Assembly (NCBI GenBank): GCA_913046275.1
Contig: CAJWSE010000032.1
Location: forward strand, 1 to 10,926
DNA: 10,926 nucleotides
Source of the DNA: an uncultured Phycisphaerae bacterium
GTDB taxonomy: Bacteria > Planctomycetota > Phycisphaerae > Phycisphaerales > SM1A02
Direction: 5' to 3'
Both the position numbers and the translations under genes were made by a program. How positions within the stretch are numbered: position 1 is the first letter of the stretch; each line of letters opens with the position of its first letter. The notes under the pieces were generated by a model, which was given only the letters and a program-made list of their open reading frames with translations, did no database searches and was not told the origin of the DNA. Shown here one piece after another: positions 1 through 7,161 of the stretch.

Positions 1-955
1 CTTTTGATGCAAGTGCTGAACTTCGCGAGACACGAGGGTTCATCTCAATCACAACCAGCTTGCCATCTTTAGGGTTGACTGCAAATTGAACATTTGAACC
101 GCCGGTGTCAACACCTACTTCTCTCATAATTGCGAGTGCCCCATCACGCATTCGCTGGTATTCTTTATCCGTAAGAGTCATAATTGGCGCTACTGTAATT
201 GAGTCACCAGTATGAACCCCCATGGCATCAATATTCTCTATGCCACAAACAACGACGCAATTGTCATTTTTATCTCGAACGACTTCAAGCTCATATTCTT
301 TCCACCCAAGTAAGGATTCATCGATGAGGACTTGATCAATCATTGATGCTTCAATGCCACGCCGAACAATTTCTTCAAACTCGGATCTGTTGTACGCAAT
401 CCCGCCACCAGTGCCTCCCAGCGTAAAGGCAGGGCGAATAACAGCGGGCAAACCAATTTCATCTAAAAATGCAATCGCAGATTCCATCGTTGAAACCGTT
501 GCACTCTTTGCTTGGTCCAGACCAACATCTTCGACTACCTTCCTAAATGCTTCACGATCTTCTGCTTTGAAAATAACATCTCGGTCTGCACCAATCATTT
601 CAACATCAAACTCTTCAAGTGTGCCAAGTTCGTCAAGCTCACAAGCGCAATTCAATGCTGTCTGACCTCCAATTGTTGGGAGAAGCGCGTGAATCGGTGT
701 GCCAGCGTCTCGCTCTCGTTGCAAGACACGCCGAACTGCTTCCGGTGTAATTGGTTCGATATATGTCCTGTCTGAAAATTCCGGATCGGTCATAATCGTC
801 GCGGGATTCGAATTAACCAATACAACACGAAAGCCCTCTTCGAGGAGGGCTTTACACGCTTGGGTACCAGAATAATCAAATTCGCATCCTTGGCCAATGA
901 CGATAGGTCCAGAGCCGAGGATTAGAATCGAATGAATGTCATCTCTTCGAGGCAT
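1..955 (-). CDS. carB: Carbamoyl-phosphate synthase large chain, N-terminal part (runs off left edge)
   Basis: CarB makes carbamoyl phosphate from bicarbonate, ATP and glutamine-derived ammonia, feeding pyrimidine and arginine synthesis in the cytoplasm together with the small subunit CarA. The visible 318 codons cover the pre-ATP-grasp domain ([17 protein letters not shown] near residues 14-30, [13 protein letters not shown] near 50-62) and most of the first ATP-grasp domain ([57 protein letters not shown] loop, and [15 protein letters not shown] at the edge). These match the carboxyphosphate half of E. coli CarB closely. A full protein is about 1,070 residues, so roughly 70% lies beyond position 1. 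The start at 955 gives MPRRDD, the normal family N-terminus (MPKRTD in E. coli). No Shine-Dalgarno sequence precedes it. It is divergent from plsC across 79 bases. Confidence 0.98.
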   Translation of the reverse strand, partial: MPRRDDIHSILILGSGPIVIGQGCEFDYSGTQACKALLEEGFRVVLVNSNPATIMTDPEFSDRTYIEPITPEAVRRVLQRERDAGTPIHALLPTIGGQTALNCACELDELGTLEEFDVEMIGADRDVIFKAEDREAFRKVVEDVGLDQAKSATVSTMESAIAFLDEIGLPAVIRPAFTLGGTGGGIAYNRSEFEEIVRRGIEASMIDQVLIDESLLGWKEYELEVVRDKNDNCVVVCGIENIDAMGVHTGDSITVAPIMTLTDKEYQRMRDGALAIMREVGVDTGGSNVQFAVNPKDGKLVVIEMNPRVSRSSALASK

Positions 956-968
956 AGTCGGAGGTTGT

Positions 969-988
969 CTGCAAGTGCAAACTTGTGG
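969..988 (+). other. Small inverted repeat, hairpin with GCAA loop in the carB/plsC gap
   Basis: CAAGT (972-976) and ACTTG (981-985) are perfect inverted repeats around the four bases GCAA. Read as plus-strand RNA the stem extends outward by two G-U pairs and one C-G pair to eight pairs, closed by a GNRA-type tetraloop. The minus-strand RNA loses the two wobble pairs, so the structure favours plsC-direction RNA. No T-run follows, so it is not an intrinsic terminator. It could instead be an operator for a dimeric regulator of carB, or chance. Confidence 0.3.
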
Positions 989-1021
989 CAGGATATCGGT
1001 GAATCGCTGTCTCGGCTAGCA

Positions 1022-1027
1022 TATACA
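1022..1027 (+). promoter_or_regulatory. Possible -10 element of the plsC-ruvA-manC-ruvX operon
   Basis: TATACA lies 7 bases before the plsC ATG at 1035. If it is a sigma-70 -10 box, transcription would begin at about the start codon, giving a leaderless or nearly leaderless message. This fits the lack of a Shine-Dalgarno sequence. No convincing -35 box was found at standard spacing, so this is tentative. Confidence 0.25.
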
Positions 1028-1034
1028 GAACTAA

Positions 1035-1742
1035 ATGTTCATCTTTATCTCATACATCGTACTTACTTGTCTTTTCATCGCCCTAATACAACGCGTTTGC
1101 CTGCCTTCGCTCGCAAAATACACCATGGGCGATGCTCCTACAGCTATGCTCTGGCTCCTTAATAAAATCTATGTACGTGCCATTCACCGTGTAGAGTCAA
1201 GCGGGAATGAAATCCTCCCTCAAAATATCTGCCCTGGCCCTCTTGTTGTTGTCTGCAATCACCAGAGTCCTATTGACCCGCTCCTTGTCCAATCACAATG
1301 CCGCTTCAAAATTCGTTGGCTTATGGCTCAAGAGTTCATGGAGCCATCACTCGATTATATATGGAAGCATTCAGGGGTTATACCTGTTGCCCGTGATGGG
1401 CAAGACAGTACTGCCTTGCGCCTCGCACTAAGAGAGCTGAAAAATGGAGGTGTTATTGGTATTTTTCCTGAAGGCGGCATCCATCAGCCAAGAGAAGCCA
1501 TCCATCCCTTTACAGAGGGTATCGGTGCCATGATCGCAAAAACTAATGCCACTGTCTTACTTGTATCCGTTACCGACACACCAATAAATGATGAAATGAG
1601 AGATGCAATGTTTGAGCCAAGCCATTCGAAGGTGGAATTTATCGAGATTATCGATTATCCAAAGAACCTATCAAAATTAGAAATAACCAACGACCTTCGC
1701 CACCGTTTAGGTAAAGCAACCGGCTGGTCATTGGTAAACTAA
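1035..1742 (+). CDS. 1-acyl-sn-glycerol-3-phosphate acyltransferase family protein (PlsC type)
   Basis: This membrane-associated acyltransferase (235 residues) most likely transfers an acyl chain to lysophosphatidic acid or a related lysolipid in phospholipid synthesis. An N-terminal hydrophobic helix (residues 2-24) anchors it. The catalytic HX4D motif is present as NHQSPID (H76, D81). The second block reads GVIPVARDG (114-122), and the glycerophosphate-binding block reads IFPEGG (143-148, usually FPEGT). Length is normal for a single-domain PlsC. Exact substrate cannot be set from sequence; other members of the superfamily acylate lipid A or other lysolipids. It opens the plus-strand operon and its TAA lies 4 bases before the ruvA GTG. 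The start at 1035 places the membrane helix at the very N-terminus and has no Shine-Dalgarno sequence. Confidence 0.88.
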   Translation: MFIFISYIVLTCLFIALIQRVCLPSLAKYTMGDAPTAMLWLLNKIYVRAIHRVESSGNEILPQNICPGPLVVVCNHQSPIDPLLVQSQCRFKIRWLMAQEFMEPSLDYIWKHSGVIPVARDGQDSTALRLALRELKNGGVIGIFPEGGIHQPREAIHPFTEGIGAMIAKTNATVLLVSVTDTPINDEMRDAMFEPSHSKVEFIEIIDYPKNLSKLEITNDLRHRLGKATGWSLVN

Positions 1743-1746
1743 TAAC

Positions 1747-2364
1747 GTGATAACAAGAATACGTGGCGAACTCGCTGAAATCAAAGATGGCGTTGCACTA
1801 GTGCATATTGAAGCATTGACTTATGAACTGCTCATACCCGCTGCGGACATCTCATCCCTGCTGAGTCAAGTTGGCAACAAAGTTGAATTTTTTACACTTC
1901 ACTATTTTGAAGGACAATCGCAAGGGAGTTCATTTACACCTCGGCTCATCGGCTTTGCAAACGACCGAGATCGCGCATTCTTCGAACTTTTCACAACGGT
2001 AAAAGGAATCGGCAATCGAAAAGCGCTACGCGCATTGATTCGACCATTCAGCGAAACCGCTACAGCTATTTCTAATCGGGATGCAAATTTTCTTGTGAGT
2101 TTGCCAGAAATTGGAAAACGATCAGCCGAAACTATTATCGCTCAACTAAATGGAAAAGTCGACTCCTTCGTTGGCGAGCTTGCTTCAACAATAGAACTCG
2201 ACATGCCTCCTTATTGCGAAGATGCAATTGCAATGCTAATACAACTTGGCGAAACAAAACAAGATGCTAAGAGGCTTATCCAACTCGCTATCAATTCAAT
2301 TGATAATATTAAATCCGCAGATCAACTCGTTCAAACTTCCTTTCAACTCAAAGGCAAACTATGA
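1747..2364 (+). CDS. ruvA: Holliday junction branch migration protein RuvA
   Basis: RuvA binds four-way DNA junctions as a tetramer and loads the RuvB motor for branch migration in recombinational repair. The 205 residues show the three family domains: an OB-fold (about 1-70, starting MITRIRGEL), two helix-hairpin-helix motifs (KGIGNRKALRAL at 86-97 and LPEIGKRSAETI at 119-130), and a C-terminal RuvB-contacting domain (about 159-203, EDAIAMLIQLGETKQDA). The OB-fold hairpin is longer than in E. coli, and the acidic pin pair (Glu55-Asp56 in E. coli) reads E55-G56 with about seven extra residues before the LIGF strand. The GTG start at 1747 gives the expected family N-terminus; it has no clear Shine-Dalgarno sequence and sits 4 bases after plsC, so coupling is likely. 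The stop overlaps the next start as ATGA. ruvB and ruvC are not in this window. Confidence 0.93.
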   Translation: MITRIRGELAEIKDGVALVHIEALTYELLIPAADISSLLSQVGNKVEFFTLHYFEGQSQGSSFTPRLIGFANDRDRAFFELFTTVKGIGNRKALRALIRPFSETATAISNRDANFLVSLPEIGKRSAETIIAQLNGKVDSFVGELASTIELDMPPYCEDAIAMLIQLGETKQDAKRLIQLAINSIDNIKSADQLVQTSFQLKGKL

Positions 2365-3431
2365 GACACGCAATGATTATGGCTGGCGGCAGCGGCACGC
2401 GCCTCTGGCCTATAAGTAGAGGCGAAACACCAAAACAACTCATCGGACTCTTTGACGGCAAATCGCTTTTAGAAATTGCTGCGCAACGGCTCAGCGGTTT
2501 AATAAAGCCGGAATGTCAATGGGTTTGCACTAATCAAAAACACCTAGAGGTTATTTCGAAAAAACTAGACATGTCAAAGGACCAGGTTCTAGGAGAGCCA
2601 GTACCGCGAGACACACTTAACGCTGTAGCTTTTACTGCAGCAGTGCTATATACGCAAGACCAGAATGCTATTTTTGCTGTTCTTACAGCAGACCATATTA
2701 TTCGCCCGCAAGAGGAATTTGCAAAATGCCTAGACCTGGGATTCCGCTTGGTTGAGCAAGACAGTAATCGCTTCATTACATTTGGCATACAGCCAACATT
2801 TCCAGCAACGGGCTATGGCTATGTAGAACTTGGCGATACCATCTGCGAAGGAGCACGCCAATGTAAACGATTCGTTGAAAAACCGAATGAACAATCGGCA
2901 GAGAGCTATATTTCCTCAGGAAATTTCGCGTGGAACAGCGGGATGTTTATATTTCATGCTGGCGAGTTTCTTGAAGCATTAAAAAGGTTGCAACCAAAGA
3001 CATTCGCAGGTATTGAGAAAATAGCAAAAGCCTGGGGGACAGATTGCCAAGTTGAAACTTTACAGCAAGAGTACCCTTTACTACCAAAAATTAGTGTTGA
3101 CTATGGAATAATGGAGCCGGCCTCTCTAGATAAGAATATCTCTATTTGCACCGTACCTATGCAAGTTGAATGGCTTGATGTAGGTTCATGGCCAAGCTAC
3201 GGCGACACATTGCAAGCTGATGATCAAGGCAATCGAAGTGATACCCCAACCGTCCACTTAGATTCGACTAATACGCTTAGCGTATCTACTGACAAATCTC
3301 ACACCATTACTACTATCGGTTGTGATAATTTAGTGATTATCCATACAAAAGATGCAACACTAGTCTTCCCTTCATCAGAGGCGCAACGCGTCAAAGAAAT
3401 ACAAGACAGTGTCCCAACAACATTACAATGA
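2361..3431 (+). CDS. Mannose-1-phosphate guanylyltransferase (GDP-mannose pyrophosphorylase), single domain
   Basis: The enzyme forms GDP-mannose from mannose-1-phosphate and GTP, supplying mannosyl and deoxysugar donors for surface polysaccharides. The 356 residues carry the nucleotidyltransferase signature GGSGTRLWPISR (9-20) followed by PKQ (24-26), the metal-binding region LTADH (usually LPADH), the sugar-phosphate motif FVEKP (171-175), FAWNSGMF, SVDYGIMEP and WLDVGSW. The C-terminal part is a short left-handed beta-helix-like region (IGCDNLVIIHTKDATLV) without the phosphomannose isomerase domain of bifunctional ManC proteins. The start is fixed by an ATGA overlap with ruvA; a weak AAAGG at 2350-2354, inside ruvA, may serve as ribosome site. 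The stop overlaps ruvX in the same way. Base use resembles its neighbours, so it looks like a native operon member. Confidence 0.93.
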   Translation: MRHAMIMAGGSGTRLWPISRGETPKQLIGLFDGKSLLEIAAQRLSGLIKPECQWVCTNQKHLEVISKKLDMSKDQVLGEPVPRDTLNAVAFTAAVLYTQDQNAIFAVLTADHIIRPQEEFAKCLDLGFRLVEQDSNRFITFGIQPTFPATGYGYVELGDTICEGARQCKRFVEKPNEQSAESYISSGNFAWNSGMFIFHAGEFLEALKRLQPKTFAGIEKIAKAWGTDCQVETLQQEYPLLPKISVDYGIMEPASLDKNISICTVPMQVEWLDVGSWPSYGDTLQADDQGNRSDTPTVHLDSTNTLSVSTDKSHTITTIGCDNLVIIHTKDATLVFPSSEAQRVKEIQDSVPTTLQ

Positions 3432-3838
3432 GATACCTTGCGATAGATTTAGGTGACAAGAGAACAGGGATTGCTGTAGGCGTTAGGGAATTGTGCATTG
3501 CACACCCAGTCTGCGTGCTTGATATTCCAATAGGTGAGCCCTTGATCAAAGCCATCGTATCAACCGTTAAGAGGGAAGATGCTGATGAACTTGTCATCGG
3601 ATTACCTATAAACATGGATGGTTCTCTTGGTCAAAGAGCAGAGCTGACGAAAGCATTTGCGCAAAAAATCGCTGAACACACAGCTCTTAATATTCATTTT
3701 CAAGATGAGCGACTAACTAGTTCAGCAGCAGAAGAGAAACTTGCAAAATCAGGTAAAACGCACAAACAGAAAAAGAAAATACGCGACGCACTTGCTGCCG
3801 CAGAAATTCTCCAAGATTTTTTGCACTCACTGCATTAA
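3428..3838 (+). CDS. ruvX: Putative pre-16S rRNA nuclease / Holliday junction resolvase-like RuvX (YqgF)
   Basis: This small RNase H-fold nuclease is known mainly for processing the 5' end of 16S rRNA precursor in E. coli, and is also called a Holliday-junction resolvase-like protein. The 136 residues hold all core motifs: IDLGDKRTGIAVG (6-18, acidic D7), VIGLPINMDGS (56-66), DERLTS (93-98), and IRDALAAAEILQDFL with D120. D7, the DER motif and D120 are the expected catalytic acidic positions, so it should be active. Length is typical. The start is set by the ATGA overlap with the guanylyltransferase gene. It ends the plus-strand operon and faces the lactonase-like gene with a 12-base gap that holds no hairpin or T-run terminator. 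Confidence 0.93.
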   Translation: MRYLAIDLGDKRTGIAVGVRELCIAHPVCVLDIPIGEPLIKAIVSTVKREDADELVIGLPINMDGSLGQRAELTKAFAQKIAEHTALNIHFQDERLTSSAAEEKLAKSGKTHKQKKKIRDALAAAEILQDFLHSLH

Positions 3839-3850
3839 CGCAGGACATCT

Positions 3851-4327
3851 CTAGCTTTCAGAGCAAGCATAGACATGGACAACACCGCCAAAAGCCTCTG
3901 CATCTAATCCGGAGCGATCTTTTAAGCAAAGCAATAACCAAGAACGACACTTGCCAAATAACTGCACAGGCACTTCTTGCAAGTTCGTCGTACCAACACA
4001 ACAATCGATATCGCCTACAAAATCTTCTGTTAACTCAAATACATTCTCTTCCAATATTCCTGAGTGAATGGATATTGCTTGTTGAGCTGAATCTTCTTTA
4101 TTTGCGTGACCAAAAAACCACACTCGCATTTTTTGCCACGGCATGGCCCGCATGCTCGGGTCACACATGAGCTGCGTATAGAAGTGATCTAGCGCGGAGG
4201 ATTCACTTAATGCCAAATTAAATTGTCCGCGAGTGTTGATGCACTCAAACGCATCACGCAACAACGCGCCAGTTAGCTGATCAAGTTGCGTGTCCCTGCA
4301 TGGTGATTGAACGATTCGCTCTGGCAT
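3851..4327 (-). CDS. Short degenerate 6-phosphogluconolactonase-like protein, function unknown
   Basis: The 158-residue product resembles the N-terminal half of the 6-phosphogluconolactonase/glucosamine-6-phosphate isomerase fold. A helix is followed by GQFNLALSESSALDHFYTQL (34-53), where true lactonases have LALSGGSTPRxLY. Next comes MPWQKMRVWFFGHAN (62-76), where they have W..V..FfGDER. The Gly-Gly-Ser-Thr-Pro phosphate loop and the Asp-Glu-Arg motif are both lost. The next expected segment (DLVLLGMGxDGHTASLFP) is represented only by DIDCCVGTTNLQEVP. True family members are about 225-260 residues. The reading frame is open, overlaps the esterase stop as TAATG and keeps the buried framework residues, so it looks like a maintained non-catalytic derivative rather than a fresh pseudogene. 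The homology is a visual judgement; an unrelated fold is possible. No signal peptide or membrane helix is seen, so it is probably cytoplasmic. Confidence 0.7.
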   Translation of the reverse strand: MPERIVQSPCRDTQLDQLTGALLRDAFECINTRGQFNLALSESSALDHFYTQLMCDPSMRAMPWQKMRVWFFGHANKEDSAQQAISIHSGILEENVFELTEDFVGDIDCCVGTTNLQEVPVQLFGKCRSWLLLCLKDRSGLDAEAFGGVVHVYACSES

Positions 4328-5823
4328 TATTTTTTAGATGTTTTCTGTTGAATATTTGGCAATTGAAGTTTATTAGCGATGTATTCATCCATCTCACGAA
4401 TGATAGGTGTTCCAAATACTGCACCATGATTCGCATTTTCTAAAACACGAACCATAGCGTCAAAGTCTTGGACATTGAAATATTCTTTCAAAGAAATAAC
4501 AGATCCTTCAAGGTAGAACGTGTCTAGCCCACCAGCAATAATATTAATCTTGCCGCTCAACTTTGGAGAGAGAATGTCCCAATTTCCTTCTAAAATTTGG
4601 CGTATATCATACGACTTCCAATGATTTACCACTTCTGCATCCACAGAGCCTGTCTTTCGATCATACATATGCAGTGGTCTCCCATTTTCACCCCTAGGGC
4701 TAAAAGCCCACTCGAATGAACCGAGTTGCCCACCATCCTTAATAACATCATCCATTGCAGAGAAACCGCGCGCCCACAATACAGGTTCCGTCCCTTGCCG
4801 CGCAATAGGGCGTTCACCACCCTCTTCATCAACAAACATATTTGCATTTTCTGCATAAAGATTTGGAGTTTGGAAAAACCGAAAGTCAATTGGATCAGGG
4901 GCAAGGGACCACACACCATTAAAAAAATCTGGATTTTGAATCTGCAACCATAAAGAAGACCAACCGCCAGAGGAGTGTCCTGCTAAGAAGCGCCGCTCTC
5001 CTGATCCACCTAAATTATATGTCTCCTCCAGATAGGGGATCCACTCTTTAATGAGCGCTGTCATGCGTGGTCCATTGTTTGCAGAATCAGCAAAAACATG
5101 ATGCCCTGAATGAGTCTGTGCATTTAATATCACTCGGCAAATTTGGTCGTCATAATCTGAAGCAGTAAAGTAAGCCTTCATCATTCGAGCACCATAATGG
5201 TCGCTTCCAAATCCACCAATCCAATACATAACCGGATATGGCTCTGCGCGATCTGGATCATAACTGTCGGGGACTATTACACACGCACCATGATGGATCC
5301 CTCTGCCAAAAAAATTACTTAGCATTGGACTATGCTTTTCAATTAAACGAAGGTTTTTATGCTCTTTCCAATCGCGATCTGGTACTTGTTTATCCAAATG
5401 CACTGATTGCATGCCTGCTGTAGATGCTGGACCGTCAATGGGAACAACCTCACTATAAAGGCCGCCTGGAACTGCGATGATTGATCGCTCTGTATCTGGC
5501 CGATAAACGGCTGCTGCTTTCCAAGGGCCGATATCTAGAGCAGATAAATTGCCTTCCATGGCATCAGCGGAGTCATCTATGACTAAAGGCGCTCCTGTTT
5601 CCCAATTCGTAACATCCACTGCGAAGAAAGGTTCTGGGTTCCACCAATTTGGACCTCCAATTGGTGGCACTTTCCCCTTCGTAAGCATGACATAAACTCT
5701 GCCATCTAAAGATTCTCCAACAGAGCCATCGTGCGTAATTGAAAATTTCAAAGGATTAGTATTCGCTTGTGCATCATGCACGACTTGAAAACTCAGCGTA
5801 GCCAAGAGTAGTGCTTCAATCAT
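4327..5823 (-). CDS. Predicted secreted alpha/beta-hydrolase (esterase D / enterochelin esterase-like family)
   Basis: A 498-residue protein with a hydrophobic N-terminus (MIEALLLATLSFQVV) and an AQA cleavage-like site near residue 20, so probably exported, although the usual positive N-terminal charge is missing. Residues about 25-150 look like a beta-rich accessory domain; the alpha/beta hydrolase follows (PYPVMYWIGGFGSDHYG as a likely oxyanion-hole strand). The nucleophile elbow is GHSSGG with S284; D434 (GGLDTFY) and H466 (ANHGAVFG) complete a plausible triad. This resembles the putative esterase family that includes esterase D, enterochelin esterases and feruloyl esterases; the substrate is unknown. 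The start is well bounded: an in-frame TAG lies at 5835-5833, and AGGA (5834-5831) sits 7 bases upstream of the ATG. The gene overlaps the end of ctaA by 8 bases and is followed through TAATG, so it is almost surely cotranscribed with both. Confidence 0.85.
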   Translation of the reverse strand: MIEALLLATLSFQVVHDAQANTNPLKFSITHDGSVGESLDGRVYVMLTKGKVPPIGGPNWWNPEPFFAVDVTNWETGAPLVIDDSADAMEGNLSALDIGPWKAAAVYRPDTERSIIAVPGGLYSEVVPIDGPASTAGMQSVHLDKQVPDRDWKEHKNLRLIEKHSPMLSNFFGRGIHHGACVIVPDSYDPDRAEPYPVMYWIGGFGSDHYGARMMKAYFTASDYDDQICRVILNAQTHSGHHVFADSANNGPRMTALIKEWIPYLEETYNLGGSGERRFLAGHSSGGWSSLWLQIQNPDFFNGVWSLAPDPIDFRFFQTPNLYAENANMFVDEEGGERPIARQGTEPVLWARGFSAMDDVIKDGGQLGSFEWAFSPRGENGRPLHMYDRKTGSVDAEVVNHWKSYDIRQILEGNWDILSPKLSGKINIIAGGLDTFYLEGSVISLKEYFNVQDFDAMVRVLENANHGAVFGTPIIREMDEYIANKLQLPNIQQKTSKK

Positions 5824-7135
5824 GGTTTCGTCCTAACTGTTTTTTTATTGGAAGAGCCCAAATCATAGTCAAGAAACTTGTCGCAAGCAACAAAGCACCA
5901 TTCGCCTGGTGTGCTGTTGTAGTCAACAACTCGTACGATGGGATTGACGAAGCGCTCTCTGAAATAATAATAACCAGAAGCGCACCACCTCCAAGTAAAA
6001 GTTGAACAAGAACTAGTACGTGCAATGTAAGGCCTATATTTTTTAACAATCGATTTTCTCTGCTCATTAATCGAATCCCAACAACAATTGCAAGGACAAG
6101 AACGAGGAGTGCAAATGCTATATGAGCGTAAAGCACATGCGTTGCTCTTGGCGCGAGCAACTCATCACCCATCATGTGGCGATATACAGCGCCCAAAATT
6201 AATTGCAAAACCATAGATGCACATAAAACTAAAGACCAACGCAAATCTCCTCTTCCTGCTGTCCCTTCTTTCAGACTCCACTTTTCTGTAAACATAGCAG
6301 CAAGACATACAAAACCTGTAAAAATGAGCTGCCCAACAACTCCATGTACCACGCCAATCCAAAGATTTGGATTGAGCATTTCCCGGTCTTGTTCAAATGT
6401 TAAATATCCCGTAACACGCAAGCCACCCAATAGACCTTGAATACAAACGAAAATGAAAATCGTAAAAGCAAGAGCTCGAACAGAATATTTTTTACTCCAT
6501 ATCCAAACAGCAATAACCATTACGAGTGAAGTCAAACCAACAAACATCCCGGTAAGACGGTGCGCATGTTCAAAGAAAACACCCTCATTTTCTGGAGCGA
6601 TCATTTCATTTAGTGGATACAGCAACATATTATGACCGTAACTATTAGGCCAATCTGGCACCGCAAGCCCCGCTTCCATCCCAGTCACAAGACCGCCAGT
6701 CACTAACATTAAAAATACCAAGATTGAAGCAACACTTAAAAACCCTACTCGCCAATCAAATTTGTGCCTGATATTACGAATGCTACTATGAAACGTAGCT
6801 CCAATCATTCCAAAAATCATTGAGCTAACAAATAAACCTATTGACCAAATAATGCCCTGACTCATCATCTCTACAGGCGCCTTGCCACCAACGATGCTGC
6901 CGATAAGGAGCAAATTGATGAAGGCAGAAACGAAACCTACTTGGGCGCCCTCTCCCAACGATTTTGAATACCTGCTCGCAAACGGTAGACAAAGGACTCC
7001 AAGGATGAACAAGACTTCTCCGCCCGTTTTGCCCGCAAAAAGAAGTGCTATGTAAGAGAAAATCCACATTCCTGTCGTTGCACTAAGCGCAAGCGTAAGA
7101 ACTCGAGCAAATGATTGTTTTGATTCGTGTGACAT
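5816..7135 (-). CDS. ctaA: Heme A synthase, COX15/CtaA family, with N-terminal membrane extension
   Basis: CtaA oxidises the C8 methyl of heme O to a formyl group, making heme A for cytochrome c oxidase, in the cytoplasmic membrane. The 439 residues contain the family landmark TGGLVTGMEAGLAVPDWP (146-163). They also carry the heme-binding histidines EHAHR (E189, H190, H192), VVHG (H264), a third in LYAHIA (H338, with H333 nearby) and TAHQANG (H409). About eight hydrophobic helices follow residue 130. The protein is longer than the usual 300-350 residues because of an N-terminal block (about 12-116) with three or four hydrophobic helices of unknown role. It is divergent from ctaB, the preceding enzyme of the pathway. 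There is no Shine-Dalgarno sequence, and a TATACC element close to the ATG suggests a nearly leaderless message. The C-terminus overlaps the esterase gene. Confidence 0.93.
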   Translation of the reverse strand: MSHESKQSFARVLTLALSATTGMWIFSYIALLFAGKTGGEVLFILGVLCLPFASRYSKSLGEGAQVGFVSAFINLLLIGSIVGGKAPVEMMSQGIIWSIGLFVSSMIFGMIGATFHSSIRNIRHKFDWRVGFLSVASILVFLMLVTGGLVTGMEAGLAVPDWPNSYGHNMLLYPLNEMIAPENEGVFFEHAHRLTGMFVGLTSLVMVIAVWIWSKKYSVRALAFTIFIFVCIQGLLGGLRVTGYLTFEQDREMLNPNLWIGVVHGVVGQLIFTGFVCLAAMFTEKWSLKEGTAGRGDLRWSLVLCASMVLQLILGAVYRHMMGDELLAPRATHVLYAHIAFALLVLVLAIVVGIRLMSRENRLLKNIGLTLHVLVLVQLLLGGGALLVIIISESASSIPSYELLTTTAHQANGALLLATSFLTMIWALPIKKQLGRNHD

Positions 7136-7142
7136 TGGAATA

Positions 7143-7150
7143 GGTATACT
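7143..7150. promoter_or_regulatory. Putative shared, bidirectional ctaA/ctaB promoter core (GTATAC palindrome)
   Basis: Only 26 bases separate the two divergent starts, and the centre is GGTATACT with the palindrome GTATAC at 7144-7149. On the plus strand TATACT (7145-7150) is a good -10 box 11 bases before the ctaB ATG, with a weak TTGATT at 7120-7125 (19-base spacer). On the minus strand TATACC (7148-7143) lies 7 bases before the ctaA ATG. Both messages would have little or no leader. One symmetrical -10 serving both genes is inferred, not shown. Confidence 0.4.
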
Positions 7151-7161
7151 AACGGTCTTGA

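Noticed and set aside
354..665. 103-codon open frame on the plus strand opposite carB
   Set aside because: It lies wholly antisense to the highly conserved carB frame, has low-complexity Ser/Thr-rich content and no recognisable domain; a shadow of carB codon use.
932..1162. 76-codon plus-strand open frame spanning the carB start and plsC start
   Set aside because: It overlaps both conserved genes in another frame and has no ribosome site or family match.
3839..3850. Terminator between convergent ruvX and the lactonase-like gene
   Set aside because: The gap is only 12 bases and shows no hairpin or T-run; any terminator would have to lie inside coding sequence.
5831..5847. Run of seven A residues near the ctaA 3' end (minus strand) as a programmed frameshift site fusing CtaA to the esterase
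   Set aside because: The esterase frame has an in-frame TAG at 5835-5833 between the A-run and its ATG, so slippage could not give a fusion; overlap and AGGA explain expression better.
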